From the NCBI RefSeq assembly GCF_002943425.1, contig NZ_PTRA01000001.1:930001-994000 (forward strand): a stretch of 64,000 nt of DNA, written 5' to 3'. Position numbers and translations under genes: made by a program. The notes beneath the pieces were generated by a model. The model was not told where the DNA came from and did no database searches. It worked only from the letters and a program-made list of their open reading frames with translations. Shown here in pieces: positions 45,302 to 54,157 of the stretch. The number at the start of each line of letters is the position of its first letter. The first letter of the stretch is position 1. The DNA comes from Siphonobacter curvatus. Lineage in GTDB: Bacteria; Bacteroidota; Bacteroidia; Cytophagales; Spirosomataceae.

Positions 45302-45372
45302 CGGTTACCATAGGAAAAACAGGGAGAAATCTCTAATTATGCCATGGTGTTCAACCTAAAAATTTATCTCAG

Positions 45373-46005
45373 ATGAAAAAGTTTCATTTACTTGCGTCTG
45401 CCGTCGGTCTGATGGCAATTTCTCTTACTTCTTGCCAGCGTACCCAGTACACGACGTTTCAAAAGTCTACTGCACCTGCCGTTGAGCACGTAGCTCAAGC
45501 TCCTCAAACTGCCCAGTTACCCGCTCCTGTTGCTCAGGCACCGGTCGTAGCTCAGCCTTCACTGATGGATGCCGTAGCTGAAGAAAAAGCTCCTGTAGCG
45601 GAAGCACCCGCAGCCGTGGCTTCTACGAAAAAGGCAGTTGTTGTAAACAAGAGAGCAGCGAAATTGATGAGCAAGGTTACGTTCGCGAAAAACGAGCAAG
45701 GCCATGTAAACGTAGTAGCTCAACAAGGTAAAAAACTGACTGCGACCGAAAAACTCGTCGTTAAGAAAGTAAACAAACAAATCGCTAAAGCTGAAAAAGC
45801 TCAGGCGAAAGGTAAGAAGCCTTTTTCTGAGTGGAACAAATACCTGCGTATCGGGGTAATCTTGCTGGCTGGAGCTTTGATCCTTTCCATCCTCTTCCCC
45901 GTAGTGGGCGTGGCTTATGGTATCTGGGTGATTGCATACCTGGCATGGTTAGCCGGTGTGATTCTGACCGTATATGGTCTGGGTCTGGAATTAGCTTGGT
46001 GGTAA
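45373..46005 (+). CDS. Lipoprotein with Ala/Pro/Val-rich linker and C-terminal membrane helices
   Basis: A 210-residue protein not assigned to a named family. It has a lipoprotein signal with lipobox LTSC (C21). A low-complexity linker of about 60 residues follows (AQAPQTAQLPAPVAQAPVVA), then a basic helical segment at about 85-145 (KKLTATEKLVVKKVNKQIAK), and two hydrophobic helices at about 155-205. A similar layout, lipid anchor plus membrane helices with YGIWVIAYLAW, is common in Bacteroidota proteins of unknown function. Both ends appear membrane-tethered. It has its own promoter and terminator. Confidence 0.75.
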   Translation: MKKFHLLASAVGLMAISLTSCQRTQYTTFQKSTAPAVEHVAQAPQTAQLPAPVAQAPVVAQPSLMDAVAEEKAPVAEAPAAVASTKKAVVVNKRAAKLMSKVTFAKNEQGHVNVVAQQGKKLTATEKLVVKKVNKQIAKAEKAQAKGKKPFSEWNKYLRIGVILLAGALILSILFPVVGVAYGIWVIAYLAWLAGVILTVYGLGLELAWW

Positions 46006-46030
46006 TCGAATCTTTCGGACCATTGATCTC

Positions 46031-46058
46031 AAACCACAGTCTTCGGGCTGTGGTTTTT
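46031..46058 (+). terminator. Terminator of the lipoprotein gene (UUCG tetraloop)
   Basis: AAACCACAGTC pairs with GGCTGTGGTTT around a TTCG tetraloop and runs into TT; one G-T pair. Confidence 0.85.
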
Positions 46059-46122
46059 GCTTTTTAAGGCTTTCAACGGCTAATTATTCGGTATCTTTCG
46101 CCCTAAGCCTTATTTATTGAGC

Positions 46123-47397
46123 ATGAAACGCCTATTTACTAACTTAACCTTCTGGGTCCTAACCGCCATTACTTTAGGTATTTTACTCGGCCACTTTGCC
46201 CCCGAGATTGCCCTTTACCCCATTTTGGATGAACCACTGAAAGGCCATTTTATGGGCCAGGAACTCAGCATCGGCAGTACCGTGAGTGAATTCCTAAGCG
46301 GCATTTTTATCAGTACCGTCAAGCTCTTCATCAATCCTATTATTTTCATCACTATTACGCTGGGAATTATCAGCATGGGCGACTTGAAAAAAGTCGGTAA
46401 AGTAGGAGCCAAAGCCCTGATTTACTTCGAAGTAGTTACCACTTTCGCCCTGATTATCGGCGTAGCTCTGGCTCAACTCTTACGGCCCGGCGACGGGGTC
46501 GTAACCAATCAGGTGAAGGGCGGCGATATCTCCAAATACACCAATACCGCTACCGATTTTAGCTGGTGGAAGTTTTTCGGCGACAATGTAACCTTGCAGG
46601 TATTACTCGTGGCGTTGATACTGGGATCTCTGCTCAGTAATTATTCGGGACGTGAACGGGTGGTTAAAGTCCTGGCGTTTGTTTCCAAATACGTGTTCTG
46701 GGGTTTGCACAAAGTCATGCTACTGGCTCCGGTAGGAGCTTTTGGTGGGATGGCATATACCATTAGCAAATACGGAATTCACACCCTGTTACCTCTGGGC
46801 AAGCTTATGTTGACGGTGTACCTCACGATGGCCTGTTTCGTTTTTGGCGTACTCGGCCTCATTCTGCGTACCTACAAGCTCAGCATCTGGCAGTTTCTCA
46901 AGTACATTAAAGAAGAACTACTCATCGTACTCGGTACGTCCTCTTCCGAAGCAGCCCTGCCTTCCATTATGGAAAAACTCGAACGGATGGGTTGTTCCAA
47001 ACCCGTAGTCGGACTGGTAGTACCGGCGGGTTACTCATTCAACCTGGACGGTACAACGATTTATTTATCAATGGCGACCATTTTTCTGGCTCAGGTCTTT
47101 CATGTACACCTGAGCTGGGAACAGATTCTGACCATCATTGGGATTCTGATGGTAACTTCTAAAGGGGCCGCTGGCGTTACGGGGAGTGGCTTTGTGGTAC
47201 TGGCCTCTACGCTGACGGCGGTGAAGGTAATTCCGGTGGAAGGACTGGCCCTGTTGCTGGGCGTTGATCGTTTCATGTCGGAAGCCCGGGCCATTACAAA
47301 CATCATTGGGAATGGCGTTGCCACTGTATGGATTGCCAACAATGAGAAAGAATTCGACCGGCTGAAAATGGAAGCCGCGATGAAAACGGAATCCTAA
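46123..47397 (+). CDS. Dicarboxylate/amino acid:cation symporter (GltP/DctA family)
   Basis: A 424-residue sodium- or proton-coupled transporter with eight helices and two re-entrant hairpins. Hallmarks are the N-terminal NLTFWVLTAITLGILLGHF, the serine-rich hairpin LGTSSSEAALPSIMEKLERM, the TM7 motif NLDGTTIYLSMATIFLAQ (variant of NMDGT), and GAAGVTGSGFVVLASTL in hairpin 2. The substrate is probably glutamate, aspartate or C4-dicarboxylates; these cannot be separated here. The ATG is chosen over a TTG two codons upstream. Confidence 0.93.
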   Translation: MKRLFTNLTFWVLTAITLGILLGHFAPEIALYPILDEPLKGHFMGQELSIGSTVSEFLSGIFISTVKLFINPIIFITITLGIISMGDLKKVGKVGAKALIYFEVVTTFALIIGVALAQLLRPGDGVVTNQVKGGDISKYTNTATDFSWWKFFGDNVTLQVLLVALILGSLLSNYSGRERVVKVLAFVSKYVFWGLHKVMLLAPVGAFGGMAYTISKYGIHTLLPLGKLMLTVYLTMACFVFGVLGLILRTYKLSIWQFLKYIKEELLIVLGTSSSEAALPSIMEKLERMGCSKPVVGLVVPAGYSFNLDGTTIYLSMATIFLAQVFHVHLSWEQILTIIGILMVTSKGAAGVTGSGFVVLASTLTAVKVIPVEGLALLLGVDRFMSEARAITNIIGNGVATVWIANNEKEFDRLKMEAAMKTES

Positions 47398-47495
47398 GGG
47401 CTACTTATCTAACCTACAAATACTCAAAAAGGAAATTTCGTATGCTTGCATAATAAATGCTTTTTTTTCAACTTTGAAGAAAACCGGAGCACGTT

Positions 47496-47975
47496 ATGAA
47501 AGCTGAAAAAACCGTAGACTTCCACATCAAGACTGCCTGGTACGCAATCAGCCGGATGTACAATTCCAGTGCTGCCAAAGTGGATATGAGTATGGCGGTG
47601 GGGTATGTGCTATTGAACGTAGATAAAAATGGTACACCCGCAACCAAAATTGCTCCACTCTTGGGCCTTGAACCGCGTTCGTTGACGCGTATGCTGAAGA
47701 CGCTCGAGGAGAAGGGCTGGATTTACCGCCAGACCGATGCTGAAGATAAACGCGTCGTAAATGTATTTCTAACCGAAGAAGGCAAGAAAAAGCGGGACTT
47801 TGCCCGCGAAGGGGTTCTGGAGTTCAACGAAGCCATTTATCAGCGGGTGGGCGAAGAGAAGTTACAGGTTTTCTTTGAAGTGATGCGGGAGATTCAGCGG
47901 GTCGTCGACGCTGAAAATATCAGCATGCGGGCTGAAGCTCTCAAAAACAAGGTATTTGGCGATACTACACTCTAA
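47496..47975 (+). CDS. MarR-family transcriptional regulator
   Basis: A 159-residue winged-helix dimer. The DNA-binding core runs from KIAPLLGLEPRSLTRMLKTLEEKGWIYRQ (recognition helix RSLTRMLKTL) through the wing DAEDKRVVNVFLTEEGKKK. The N- and C-terminal helices form the dimer interface. It leads an operon with DUF2721 (25-nt gap) and a FadN-like beta-oxidation enzyme. Its likely role is therefore ligand-responsive repression of fatty-acid degradation, with an acyl-CoA as plausible effector; this is inferred from context. Confidence 0.92.
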   Translation: MKAEKTVDFHIKTAWYAISRMYNSSAAKVDMSMAVGYVLLNVDKNGTPATKIAPLLGLEPRSLTRMLKTLEEKGWIYRQTDAEDKRVVNVFLTEEGKKKRDFAREGVLEFNEAIYQRVGEEKLQVFFEVMREIQRVVDAENISMRAEALKNKVFGDTTL

Positions 47976-48000
47976 CTCATTCTGATCGTTCAGCCGTTTT

Positions 48001-48471
48001 ATGGAATTAACCTTATCCACACCAGCACTTTTGTTTTCAACGGCATCGCTGCTGCTGCTCGGATTTACGAATCGTTTTACCGCTACGGCTAAAGTCATTC
48101 GGGATTTGCACGCCGAGTACCGCGTGGATCCCAAATCCATGAATAACATTATTCTCATCGAACAGATTCGCTCGCTGCAATTTCGGGTTCTACTGATTCG
48201 GAATATGCAGTTTTTGGGCGTTAGTAGCCTGTTCCTGAGTATTTTATGTATGATTTTTATTTATCTCGAATACCAAGTAGCGGCGGGCTGGATTTTTGGT
48301 ATTGCCTTGTTTTTACAGGCGGGAGCCCTGGCGATTTCTGTTTTCGAGATTACCATTTCCATCGAAGCCCTCAAGATTGAACTTTCGGATATGGAACACG
48401 TCCTCGGTCAGCAGTCAACCGTACGACGATTACGCGACGTACTCCGCTGGATCAATCGGAAGAAACGCTGA
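48001..48471 (+). CDS. DUF2721 membrane protein
   Basis: A 156-residue protein with an N-terminal helix (ALLFSTASLLLLGFTNRF), a cytoplasmic loop (QIRSLQFRVLLIRNMQFLG) and two further helices (SSLFLSILCMIFIYLE; GIALFLQAGALAISVFEITI), ending in a charged helix. The L-x-x-L-x-x-R-x-x-L-I-R-N pattern is typical of DUF2721, whose function is unknown. It lies between the MarR regulator and the FadN-like enzyme, so it is likely co-regulated with fatty-acid use. Confidence 0.85.
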   Translation: MELTLSTPALLFSTASLLLLGFTNRFTATAKVIRDLHAEYRVDPKSMNNIILIEQIRSLQFRVLLIRNMQFLGVSSLFLSILCMIFIYLEYQVAAGWIFGIALFLQAGALAISVFEITISIEALKIELSDMEHVLGQQSTVRRLRDVLRWINRKKR

Positions 48472-48507
48472 TTCATCCGCTAAAAACCTAATCACTTACC
48501 TCAGACC

Positions 48508-50913
48508 ATGAATCGTTCGATAAAAAAAGTTGCCGTATTGGGTTCGGGTATTATGGGTTCCCGTATTGCCTGCCACTTTGCTAATGTGGGTTGTCAGGTG
48601 CTTCTGCTCGACATCGTACCTAAAGAAATTACTGCGGCTGAAGCAGCCAAAGGCCTTACCCTCGATTCCAAAGTTGTTCGAAACCGGCTGGTTAGCGAAG
48701 CGTTCCAAAACACACTCAAAGCCAATCCGGCCCCACTCTATAGTAAGACCTTTGCCAGCCGGATTACGCTGGGAAACTTCGAGGATGATTTTGTTAAAAT
48801 CAAAGATTACGACTGGGTGATTGAAGTGGTAGTCGAACGCCTGGATGTCAAAAAAAGCATTTTCGAGAAAGTAGATACCTTGCGTAAGCCCGGTACCCTG
48901 GTTACTTCAAACACCTCGGGTATTCCCATTCACCTTATGGCCGAAGAGCGGAGTGAAGACTTCCGGAAGAATTTCTGCGGGACTCACTTTTTTAATCCGC
49001 CCCGCTATCTCAAGCTGCTGGAAATTATTCCTACGCCCGAAACGGACCCGGAAGTAATTGATTTCCTAATGCACTACGGCGATTTGTATTTGGGAAAAAC
49101 GACCGTTCTCGCCAAGGATACACCCGCCTTTATTGCCAACCGCGTCGGAATTTATGCCCTCATCCAGAGTATTCGGGCTACGGAAAAACTGGGATTGAGT
49201 ATCGAAGAAGTAGACAAGCTGACGGCAGATATCATCGGTCGTCCGAAGTCCGGGACCTTCCGTTTGTCCGATGTCGTGGGATTGGATACGACCGTGCACG
49301 TCGCTAACAATTTGTATCAGACGCTTACGGAAGACGAATCGAGAGAAGCCTTTCTGCTGCCCGATTCGATTCAGAAGCTGATGGAAAATAAGTGGCTGGG
49401 AGATAAGACGGGTCAGGGTTTCTATAAAAAAATCAAAGACGAGCAGGGAAAATCGGTTATTCTGGCTCTGGATTTGAAAACGTTCGCGTATCAGCCTTCG
49501 CAGAAAATCAAGTTGGGCATCATTGATACGCTCAAGAAGCTTCCTACGCTGGCCGAACGCTTTCCCGCCGCTCTGGCCGATACCAGTAAAGCCGGTGATT
49601 TCTACCGGACGACCTTCGCCGATACGTTTCGTTACGTCACGTATCGGATTCCCGAAATTGCTGACGAACTCTATAAAATTGACGAGGCAATAAAAGCCGG
49701 TTTTGGCTGGCAACTGGGCCTGTTTGAGACCTGGGACGCGATTGGACTAGCGAAAGGCATTGAGCTGATCGAAAGTCAGGGCCAAAAACCGGCCGACTGG
49801 GTGTATGCCATGCGGGATGCTGGGCATACGCAGTTTTACAAAATCGAAAAGGGTCGTCGTTTTTATTACGACTGGTCCAGTCAAAATTATCAGGTTATTC
49901 CGGGACAAGAAGGTTTTATTATCCTTCAAAACTTACGGGGTAGCCAGGAAGTATGGAGTAATCCGGAAGCGACGATTTTCGATCTGGGCGATGGCATTCT
50001 GGGCCTGGAAGCCCGTTCGAAGATGAATACGTTCGGTCCTCACGTAATCGAAGCCTTGTCGAAGGCGATTTCACTGGCTGAACAGAGTTATCAGGGCCTG
50101 GTGATTGGGAACGACTCGCACGAGGCTTTTTCAGCGGGGGCGAACCTAGCCATGCTTTTCATGTATAGTATTCAGCAGGAATGGGACGAAGTAAACCTGA
50201 TGATTGCCCAGTTCCAAAAAGCCATGATGCGGGTACGGTACTCCTCCGTGCCGGTCGTAGTGGCTCCGCATACGCTGGCCCTGGGCGGAGGCTGCGAAAT
50301 TAACCTGCATGCCGATCGCGTAGTAGCCGCGGCTGAAACGTACATGGGACTAGTAGAAGTAGGCGTTGGCGTGATTCCAGCGGGTGGCGGTACCAAGGAA
50401 ATGGCCCTCCGCTGTTCGGATTTATACCAGTCGGGCGATCCTGAACTCAATATTCTTCAGAACGCGTTCATGAACATCGCTACGGCCAAAGTGTCTACTT
50501 CCGCTCAGGAAGCATTGGAAATGAATTACCTGCGGCCGGGTGATCAGATTGTACTCAACCGTTCGCGACTGATTGCCGAAGCCAAAGAAGCCGCCTTAGA
50601 ATTAGCGAATGCTGGCTATACGCAGGCTCCGCAACGCAGTGACATCAAAGTACAGGGCCGGGCGGGAATCGCCCTTTTTGAAGCAGGTATCGCTCAAATG
50701 CGATTGGCTAATTTCATTTCCGACCACGACAAAAAAATTGCTCAAAAGTTGGCGTACGTTATTTGTGGAGGCGACCTGAGTTACCCCCAACTGGTGACGG
50801 AACAGTATCTGCTGGATTTGGAACGGGAAGCGTTCCTGAGTCTTTGTGGCGAACGTAAAACGTTAGAGCGGATGCAAGGCTTACTGACCGGAGGCAAACC
50901 ACCCCGCAACTAG
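48508..50913 (+). CDS. 3-hydroxyacyl-CoA dehydrogenase/enoyl-CoA hydratase (FadN-like)
   Basis: An 801-residue bifunctional beta-oxidation enzyme with the dehydrogenase first, the order of FadN and unlike FadB. The Rossmann motif is VAVLGSGIMGSRIACHFANV at the N-terminus. The NAD domain continues through FCGTHFFNPPRYLKLLEIIP, and the dehydrogenase C-domain follows with FIANRVGIYA and GDKTGQGFYKKI. The hydratase part begins near residue 490, with SAGANLAMLFMYS forming the oxyanion region and GGGCEINLHADRVVAAAETY after it. It would hydrate enoyl-CoA and oxidise 3-hydroxyacyl-CoA. The thiolase that normally follows is missing: a terminator comes next. Confidence 0.93.
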   Translation: MNRSIKKVAVLGSGIMGSRIACHFANVGCQVLLLDIVPKEITAAEAAKGLTLDSKVVRNRLVSEAFQNTLKANPAPLYSKTFASRITLGNFEDDFVKIKDYDWVIEVVVERLDVKKSIFEKVDTLRKPGTLVTSNTSGIPIHLMAEERSEDFRKNFCGTHFFNPPRYLKLLEIIPTPETDPEVIDFLMHYGDLYLGKTTVLAKDTPAFIANRVGIYALIQSIRATEKLGLSIEEVDKLTADIIGRPKSGTFRLSDVVGLDTTVHVANNLYQTLTEDESREAFLLPDSIQKLMENKWLGDKTGQGFYKKIKDEQGKSVILALDLKTFAYQPSQKIKLGIIDTLKKLPTLAERFPAALADTSKAGDFYRTTFADTFRYVTYRIPEIADELYKIDEAIKAGFGWQLGLFETWDAIGLAKGIELIESQGQKPADWVYAMRDAGHTQFYKIEKGRRFYYDWSSQNYQVIPGQEGFIILQNLRGSQEVWSNPEATIFDLGDGILGLEARSKMNTFGPHVIEALSKAISLAEQSYQGLVIGNDSHEAFSAGANLAMLFMYSIQQEWDEVNLMIAQFQKAMMRVRYSSVPVVVAPHTLALGGGCEINLHADRVVAAAETYMGLVEVGVGVIPAGGGTKEMALRCSDLYQSGDPELNILQNAFMNIATAKVSTSAQEALEMNYLRPGDQIVLNRSRLIAEAKEAALELANAGYTQAPQRSDIKVQGRAGIALFEAGIAQMRLANFISDHDKKIAQKLAYVICGGDLSYPQLVTEQYLLDLEREAFLSLCGERKTLERMQGLLTGGKPPRN

Positions 50914-50928
50914 CTAATTGCTCTATTC

Positions 50929-50978
50929 ATGCAGCCTTTCCCCAAAAATATTTTGGGGAAAGGCTGCATTATTTTTTA
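50929..50978 (+). terminator. Terminator of the MarR-DUF2721-FadN operon
   Basis: A perfect 19-bp stem (ATGCAGCCTTTCCCCAAAA and complement) with a 3-nt loop, followed by TATTTTTT. It closes the operon before any thiolase gene. Confidence 0.9.
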
Positions 50979-51154
50979 TATACTGAAAAGAGGTTGTTAA
51001 AAAAGTGCGGAAAAAATTCCTCTTGATTCTGGTTTATTTAGTAACTAAGGGGCTTTTGTTTGTATTATCCCAAGTCGGGTACAAGATTTTTAGAAGTTTT
51101 TAAGCATTCAAACAATCAACCAGAGGAAGCTTCCTCAAAAATTGCTACACGACT

Positions 51155-51736
51155 ATGAAGAAGGTAACTATGTTATGTATGCTGGCGGCTAGTGCACTGG
51201 CATTCCAAGCTTGTAATGAATCGAAATCAGATAAGGCTTCAGAAGAGCACGCAGAAGCGGCGACTGATCAAGCAAAAGAAATGAACGACAGCCTGCAAAC
51301 GGTTGACGAAAAAGACGCTGAGTTTGCCATGAAAGCTGCCGGTGGTGGTATGTATGAAGTAGAAGTGGCTAAACTAGCTGAACAAAAAGCAAGTAATGCT
51401 AAAGTAAAAGAATTTGCCGCCATGATGATCAAAGATCACGGCAAAGCAAATGAAGAACTGATGTCACTGGCTTCAGCCAAAGGCATTACTTTACCCGCGA
51501 CGATGGATGAAGACCATCAGAAGCATTATAATGATCTGAAAAAACTTTCGGGTAAAGATTTCGATAAGAAATACGTAGAACTGATGAAAGACGATCACGA
51601 TAAAGATCAATCGTTATTTAATACGCAGGCTACCGAAGGAAAAGATGCCGAGCTGAAAGAATTTGCCACGAAAACTTCGGGCGTCATTCAGCAACACCTG
51701 AACCATATCAAACAGATTAGTGAAAGCATGAAATAA
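51155..51736 (+). CDS. DUF4142 domain lipoprotein
   Basis: A 193-residue exported protein. The signal MKKVTMLCMLAASALAFQAC carries lipobox FQAC (C20). An acidic linker follows, then a four-helix ferritin-like DUF4142 domain (FAMKAAGGGMYEVEVAKLAE, FAAMMIKDHGKANEELMSLA, YVELMKDDHDKDQSLFNTQA). The conserved E and H residues recall metal-binding ferritin-like folds, though binding is unproven. Such proteins are usually periplasmic and often stress-induced. Monocistronic, with terminators on both sides. Confidence 0.9.
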   Translation: MKKVTMLCMLAASALAFQACNESKSDKASEEHAEAATDQAKEMNDSLQTVDEKDAEFAMKAAGGGMYEVEVAKLAEQKASNAKVKEFAAMMIKDHGKANEELMSLASAKGITLPATMDEDHQKHYNDLKKLSGKDFDKKYVELMKDDHDKDQSLFNTQATEGKDAELKEFATKTSGVIQQHLNHIKQISESMK

Positions 51737-51757
51737 TTCAGCTTGACTAAGATAAAA

Positions 51758-51800
51758 AGATAAAAGCGGGTACGAAACACGTTCGTACCCGCTTTTATCT
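51758..51800 (+). terminator. Terminator of the DUF4142 gene
   Basis: A perfect 19-bp stem (AGATAAAAGCGGGTACGAA and complement) with a 5-nt loop and T-rich tail. Confidence 0.9.
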
Positions 51801-51806
51801 TTTCAT

Positions 51807-51842
51807 AAAGCACTGATCTTTATCGTATAAAATCAGTGCTTT
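51807..51842 (-). terminator. Terminator of the AlbA_2-domain gene
   Basis: AAAGCACTGAT pairs perfectly with ATCAGTGCTTT over a 14-nt loop, 24 nt beyond the minus-strand stop codon. Confidence 0.75.
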
Positions 51843-51866
51843 TCAAGGAGTCATTGCCACTGGCAT

Positions 51867-52499
51867 CTATTTGCGAATGGTATACGTCTTCGGATGTTGT
51901 TTATCCAGTACTAGCAGTAACCCTTCGCGAGTAAGTTGTTGTAATAGTTTATCGGCCCGGTATTCCGAGATATTTACGAGTTGGGCAAATTGCTTGGCGG
52001 CAATCTGCTCGTTCTTTTTCAGGTGGGCCAGCAGTCGTTTCACATTGTGTTGTTGCAGTAACTCCGGCGAAATGTCGTGCGTTTCCTGTAACCATTTCTC
52101 CATCTGTTTGCTGGCCGGTACGGATTTATCGCGGGCCCGTACATACACCTGCCACTGTCCCTGCGGATCTTTGGCCTGATGAGGCTTGTCTTCGCTTTCA
52201 TCCACGCGGGCAATCAGCACCAGGCGTTCGTCGTGCTGTACCATTTGGTAACGTACCAGTACGCCCGGCTGGACAAACAAATCAGAGGCGGCTTCCAATT
52301 TTTGTACGACGTCTTTCTCCGAATCAACGCCTTTGACCGTGCGATCATCATCGATTCCGATTACTAGCCAGCCACCTGCTGTATTGGCAAAAGCGGCCAG
52401 GGTTTTAGCGATACGGCCGGGAGCCTCAATCGTGCGTTTGAATTCAAGCGTAGAGCTTTCAGTTTGACTAAGTAAATCGTTTAGGGTCGGAAATGCCAT
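51867..52499 (-). CDS. AlbA_2/Schlafen-type domain protein with C-terminal helix-turn-helix
   Basis: A 210-residue protein. The N-terminal 115 residues form an AlbA_2 (divergent AAA_4, Schlafen-like) domain with ESSTLEFKRTIEAPGRIAKT and AFANTAGGWLVIGIDDDRTV. A linker leads to a winged-helix-like segment (IAAKQFAQLVNISEYRADKL) near residues 165-190. These proteins are usually nucleic-acid-binding regulators; in Schlafen relatives the core can be a tRNA nuclease. The known substrate is undetermined here. It lies downstream of xerD on the same strand with a 125-nt gap. Confidence 0.85.
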   Translation of the reverse strand: MAFPTLNDLLSQTESSTLEFKRTIEAPGRIAKTLAAFANTAGGWLVIGIDDDRTVKGVDSEKDVVQKLEAASDLFVQPGVLVRYQMVQHDERLVLIARVDESEDKPHQAKDPQGQWQVYVRARDKSVPASKQMEKWLQETHDISPELLQQHNVKRLLAHLKKNEQIAAKQFAQLVNISEYRADKLLQQLTREGLLLVLDKQHPKTYTIRK

Positions 52500-52624
52500 T
52501 CAGAAATTGATAGAGTGGATAAGTGTCGGGGAAAAAGTACGCCCGTTTGCTCTCGTTTATTTAACAGTTAAGATACGACTTCCGTTCTACATTTTTATAC
52601 GGGAAAGCCTAAAAAATCGCAACC

Positions 52625-53530
52625 TCAACGGCCCCGAGGGTGATATTCCGTGATAACCGTTTTGAGATAATCGCGATCCAGGTGCGTATAGATTTCGGTC
52701 GTCGTGATGGATTCATGCCCGAGCATTTCCTGTACCGCCCGCAAGTCGGCCCCGCCTTCAATCAAATGCGTGGCAAAACTATGGCGGAAGGTGTGCGGCG
52801 AAATATTCTTTTGCAGACCAATTTTAGCCGCCAGGTCTTTGATAATAATAAAAACCATGATTCGGGTTAAATACTTACCCCGGCGATTCAGGAATACAAT
52901 ATCCTCTGAACCCTTCTGAATATTCTGGTGACGGCGTATTTCGTCCAGATAAATCTGCGTGTACTTGATGGCATCACGACCCACGGGAATCAGACGGGTT
53001 TTGCCACCCTTACCAAAAACGCGAATAAAGCCGATATCGAAGTACAACTCACTAACTTTCAAAGCGATCAATTCCGAAACGCGTAGGCCACACCCGTACA
53101 GAATCTCCAGAATGGCCCGGTTTCGGGTACCTTCAGGTGTCGACAGGTCGATGGCCGCCAGCAGGGCTTCCACTTCGGGGAAACTCAGGGTATCGGGCAG
53201 TTTACGACCTAACTTCGGCGACTCAATGAGCGAAGCCGGATCCGTAGGAATGACCTGCTCCAGCAACAGAAAGCGGAAAAAAGCCTTGAGACCCGATAAC
53301 ATCCGGGCCTGTGAGGTAGAGGCAATGCCTAATTCACCCAGGTAATACAGAAAATCGAGCAGATGAGCATCCGTAATGGAACCCGGCGGCAGTTTGTCCT
53401 GTCCGGAAAGCGACAGGTACTGCACCAGTTTTTCGGCGTCGTGTAAATAGGCTTCCACCGAGTTTTCGGAGAGCGAACGTTCGAGCGTCAGGTAAGATTT
53501 AAAGTTTTTAAGATAGCTTTGCCACTGCAT
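52625..53530 (-). CDS. xerD: Tyrosine recombinase XerD
   Basis: A 301-residue site-specific recombinase. The SAM-like N-terminal core-binding domain covers residues 1-90 (LTLERSLSENSVEAYLHD). The catalytic domain carries the full set R150, K174, H246, R249, H272 and nucleophile Y281 (GCGLRVSEL; SPHTFRHSFATHLIEGGADL; GHESITTTEIYTHLD). Length and context, with no adjacent prophage or integron features, suit the chromosomal dimer-resolution recombinase rather than a mobile-element integrase. Bacteroidota usually encode paralogues, so XerC versus XerD is not certain. Confidence 0.88.
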   Translation of the reverse strand: MQWQSYLKNFKSYLTLERSLSENSVEAYLHDAEKLVQYLSLSGQDKLPPGSITDAHLLDFLYYLGELGIASTSQARMLSGLKAFFRFLLLEQVIPTDPASLIESPKLGRKLPDTLSFPEVEALLAAIDLSTPEGTRNRAILEILYGCGLRVSELIALKVSELYFDIGFIRVFGKGGKTRLIPVGRDAIKYTQIYLDEIRRHQNIQKGSEDIVFLNRRGKYLTRIMVFIIIKDLAAKIGLQKNISPHTFRHSFATHLIEGGADLRAVQEMLGHESITTTEIYTHLDRDYLKTVITEYHPRGR

Positions 53531-53709
53531 TGCGTACTGATAAATCGGCGGATGATCCGAATCAGATCTCCGCGTATGGATAGTATTTTTCTGAAAGATA
53601 CACCACCGAAGGGCGGTTTCCGTCGTCGTGGGTAAAGAACTTGCGATTCAGGCGATGACCACCTGTAGACCTAAACGATTCCCGTTACATCTTTAAACTT
53701 CATTCTTCC

Positions 53710-54126
53710 TTGAAACGCATCCTGATTCTTAACGGACCTAATCTGAATTTACTCGGACGTCGCGAACCCGAAGTATACGGCTCCCAGACCTTCGAAACGT
53801 ACTTTGAAACGCTCCCCGCTCTTTTCCCGGAACTGGATCTGGCGTATTTTCAGTCCAATCACGAAGGAGCCATTCTGGATAAACTACACGAAGTCGGTTT
53901 TTCGTACGACGGCATCGTGCTCAACGCTGGAGCCTACACGCATACCAGTGTAGCCATTGCTGACGCCATTTCGGGCATTACGACCCCCGTCATTGAAGTG
54001 CATATTTCCAACGTCCATGCCCGCGAAGCTTTCCGGCATCACAGTTTTATCAGTCCGAAAGCGGCTGGTATCATCGTTGGTTTCGGACTAAAAGGCTACG
54101 AGCTGGCGTTGCGGTCGTTTCTGTAA
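53710..54126 (+). CDS. aroQ: Type II 3-dehydroquinate dehydratase
   Basis: A 138-residue dodecameric shikimate-pathway enzyme that dehydrates 3-dehydroquinate to 3-dehydroshikimate. Motifs are ILNGPNLNLLGRREPEVYG (with catalytic R18 and Y23), FQSNHEGAILDKLHE, LNAGAYTHTSVAIADAI and EVHISNVHAREAFRHHS with the catalytic His. The start codon is TTG: the encoded MKRILILNGPN matches the family N-terminus exactly and there is no suitable ATG. It is followed by a class V aminotransferase and MarC with gaps of 31 nt each, a likely operon. Confidence 0.94.
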   Translation: MKRILILNGPNLNLLGRREPEVYGSQTFETYFETLPALFPELDLAYFQSNHEGAILDKLHEVGFSYDGIVLNAGAYTHTSVAIADAISGITTPVIEVHISNVHAREAFRHHSFISPKAAGIIVGFGLKGYELALRSFL

Positions 54127-54157
54127 TTGATTCTATTCACTTCAATTGTCGGTTGCC

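Noticed and set aside
49066-49713. 215-codon minus-strand frame opposite the FadN-like gene
   Set aside because: It is an antisense shadow of a gene with clear catalytic motifs.
52625-53530. XerD-type gene as the integrase of a mobile element
   Set aside because: No attachment-site repeats, tRNA gene, phage or conjugation genes lie nearby; its context and motifs suit the chromosomal recombinase.
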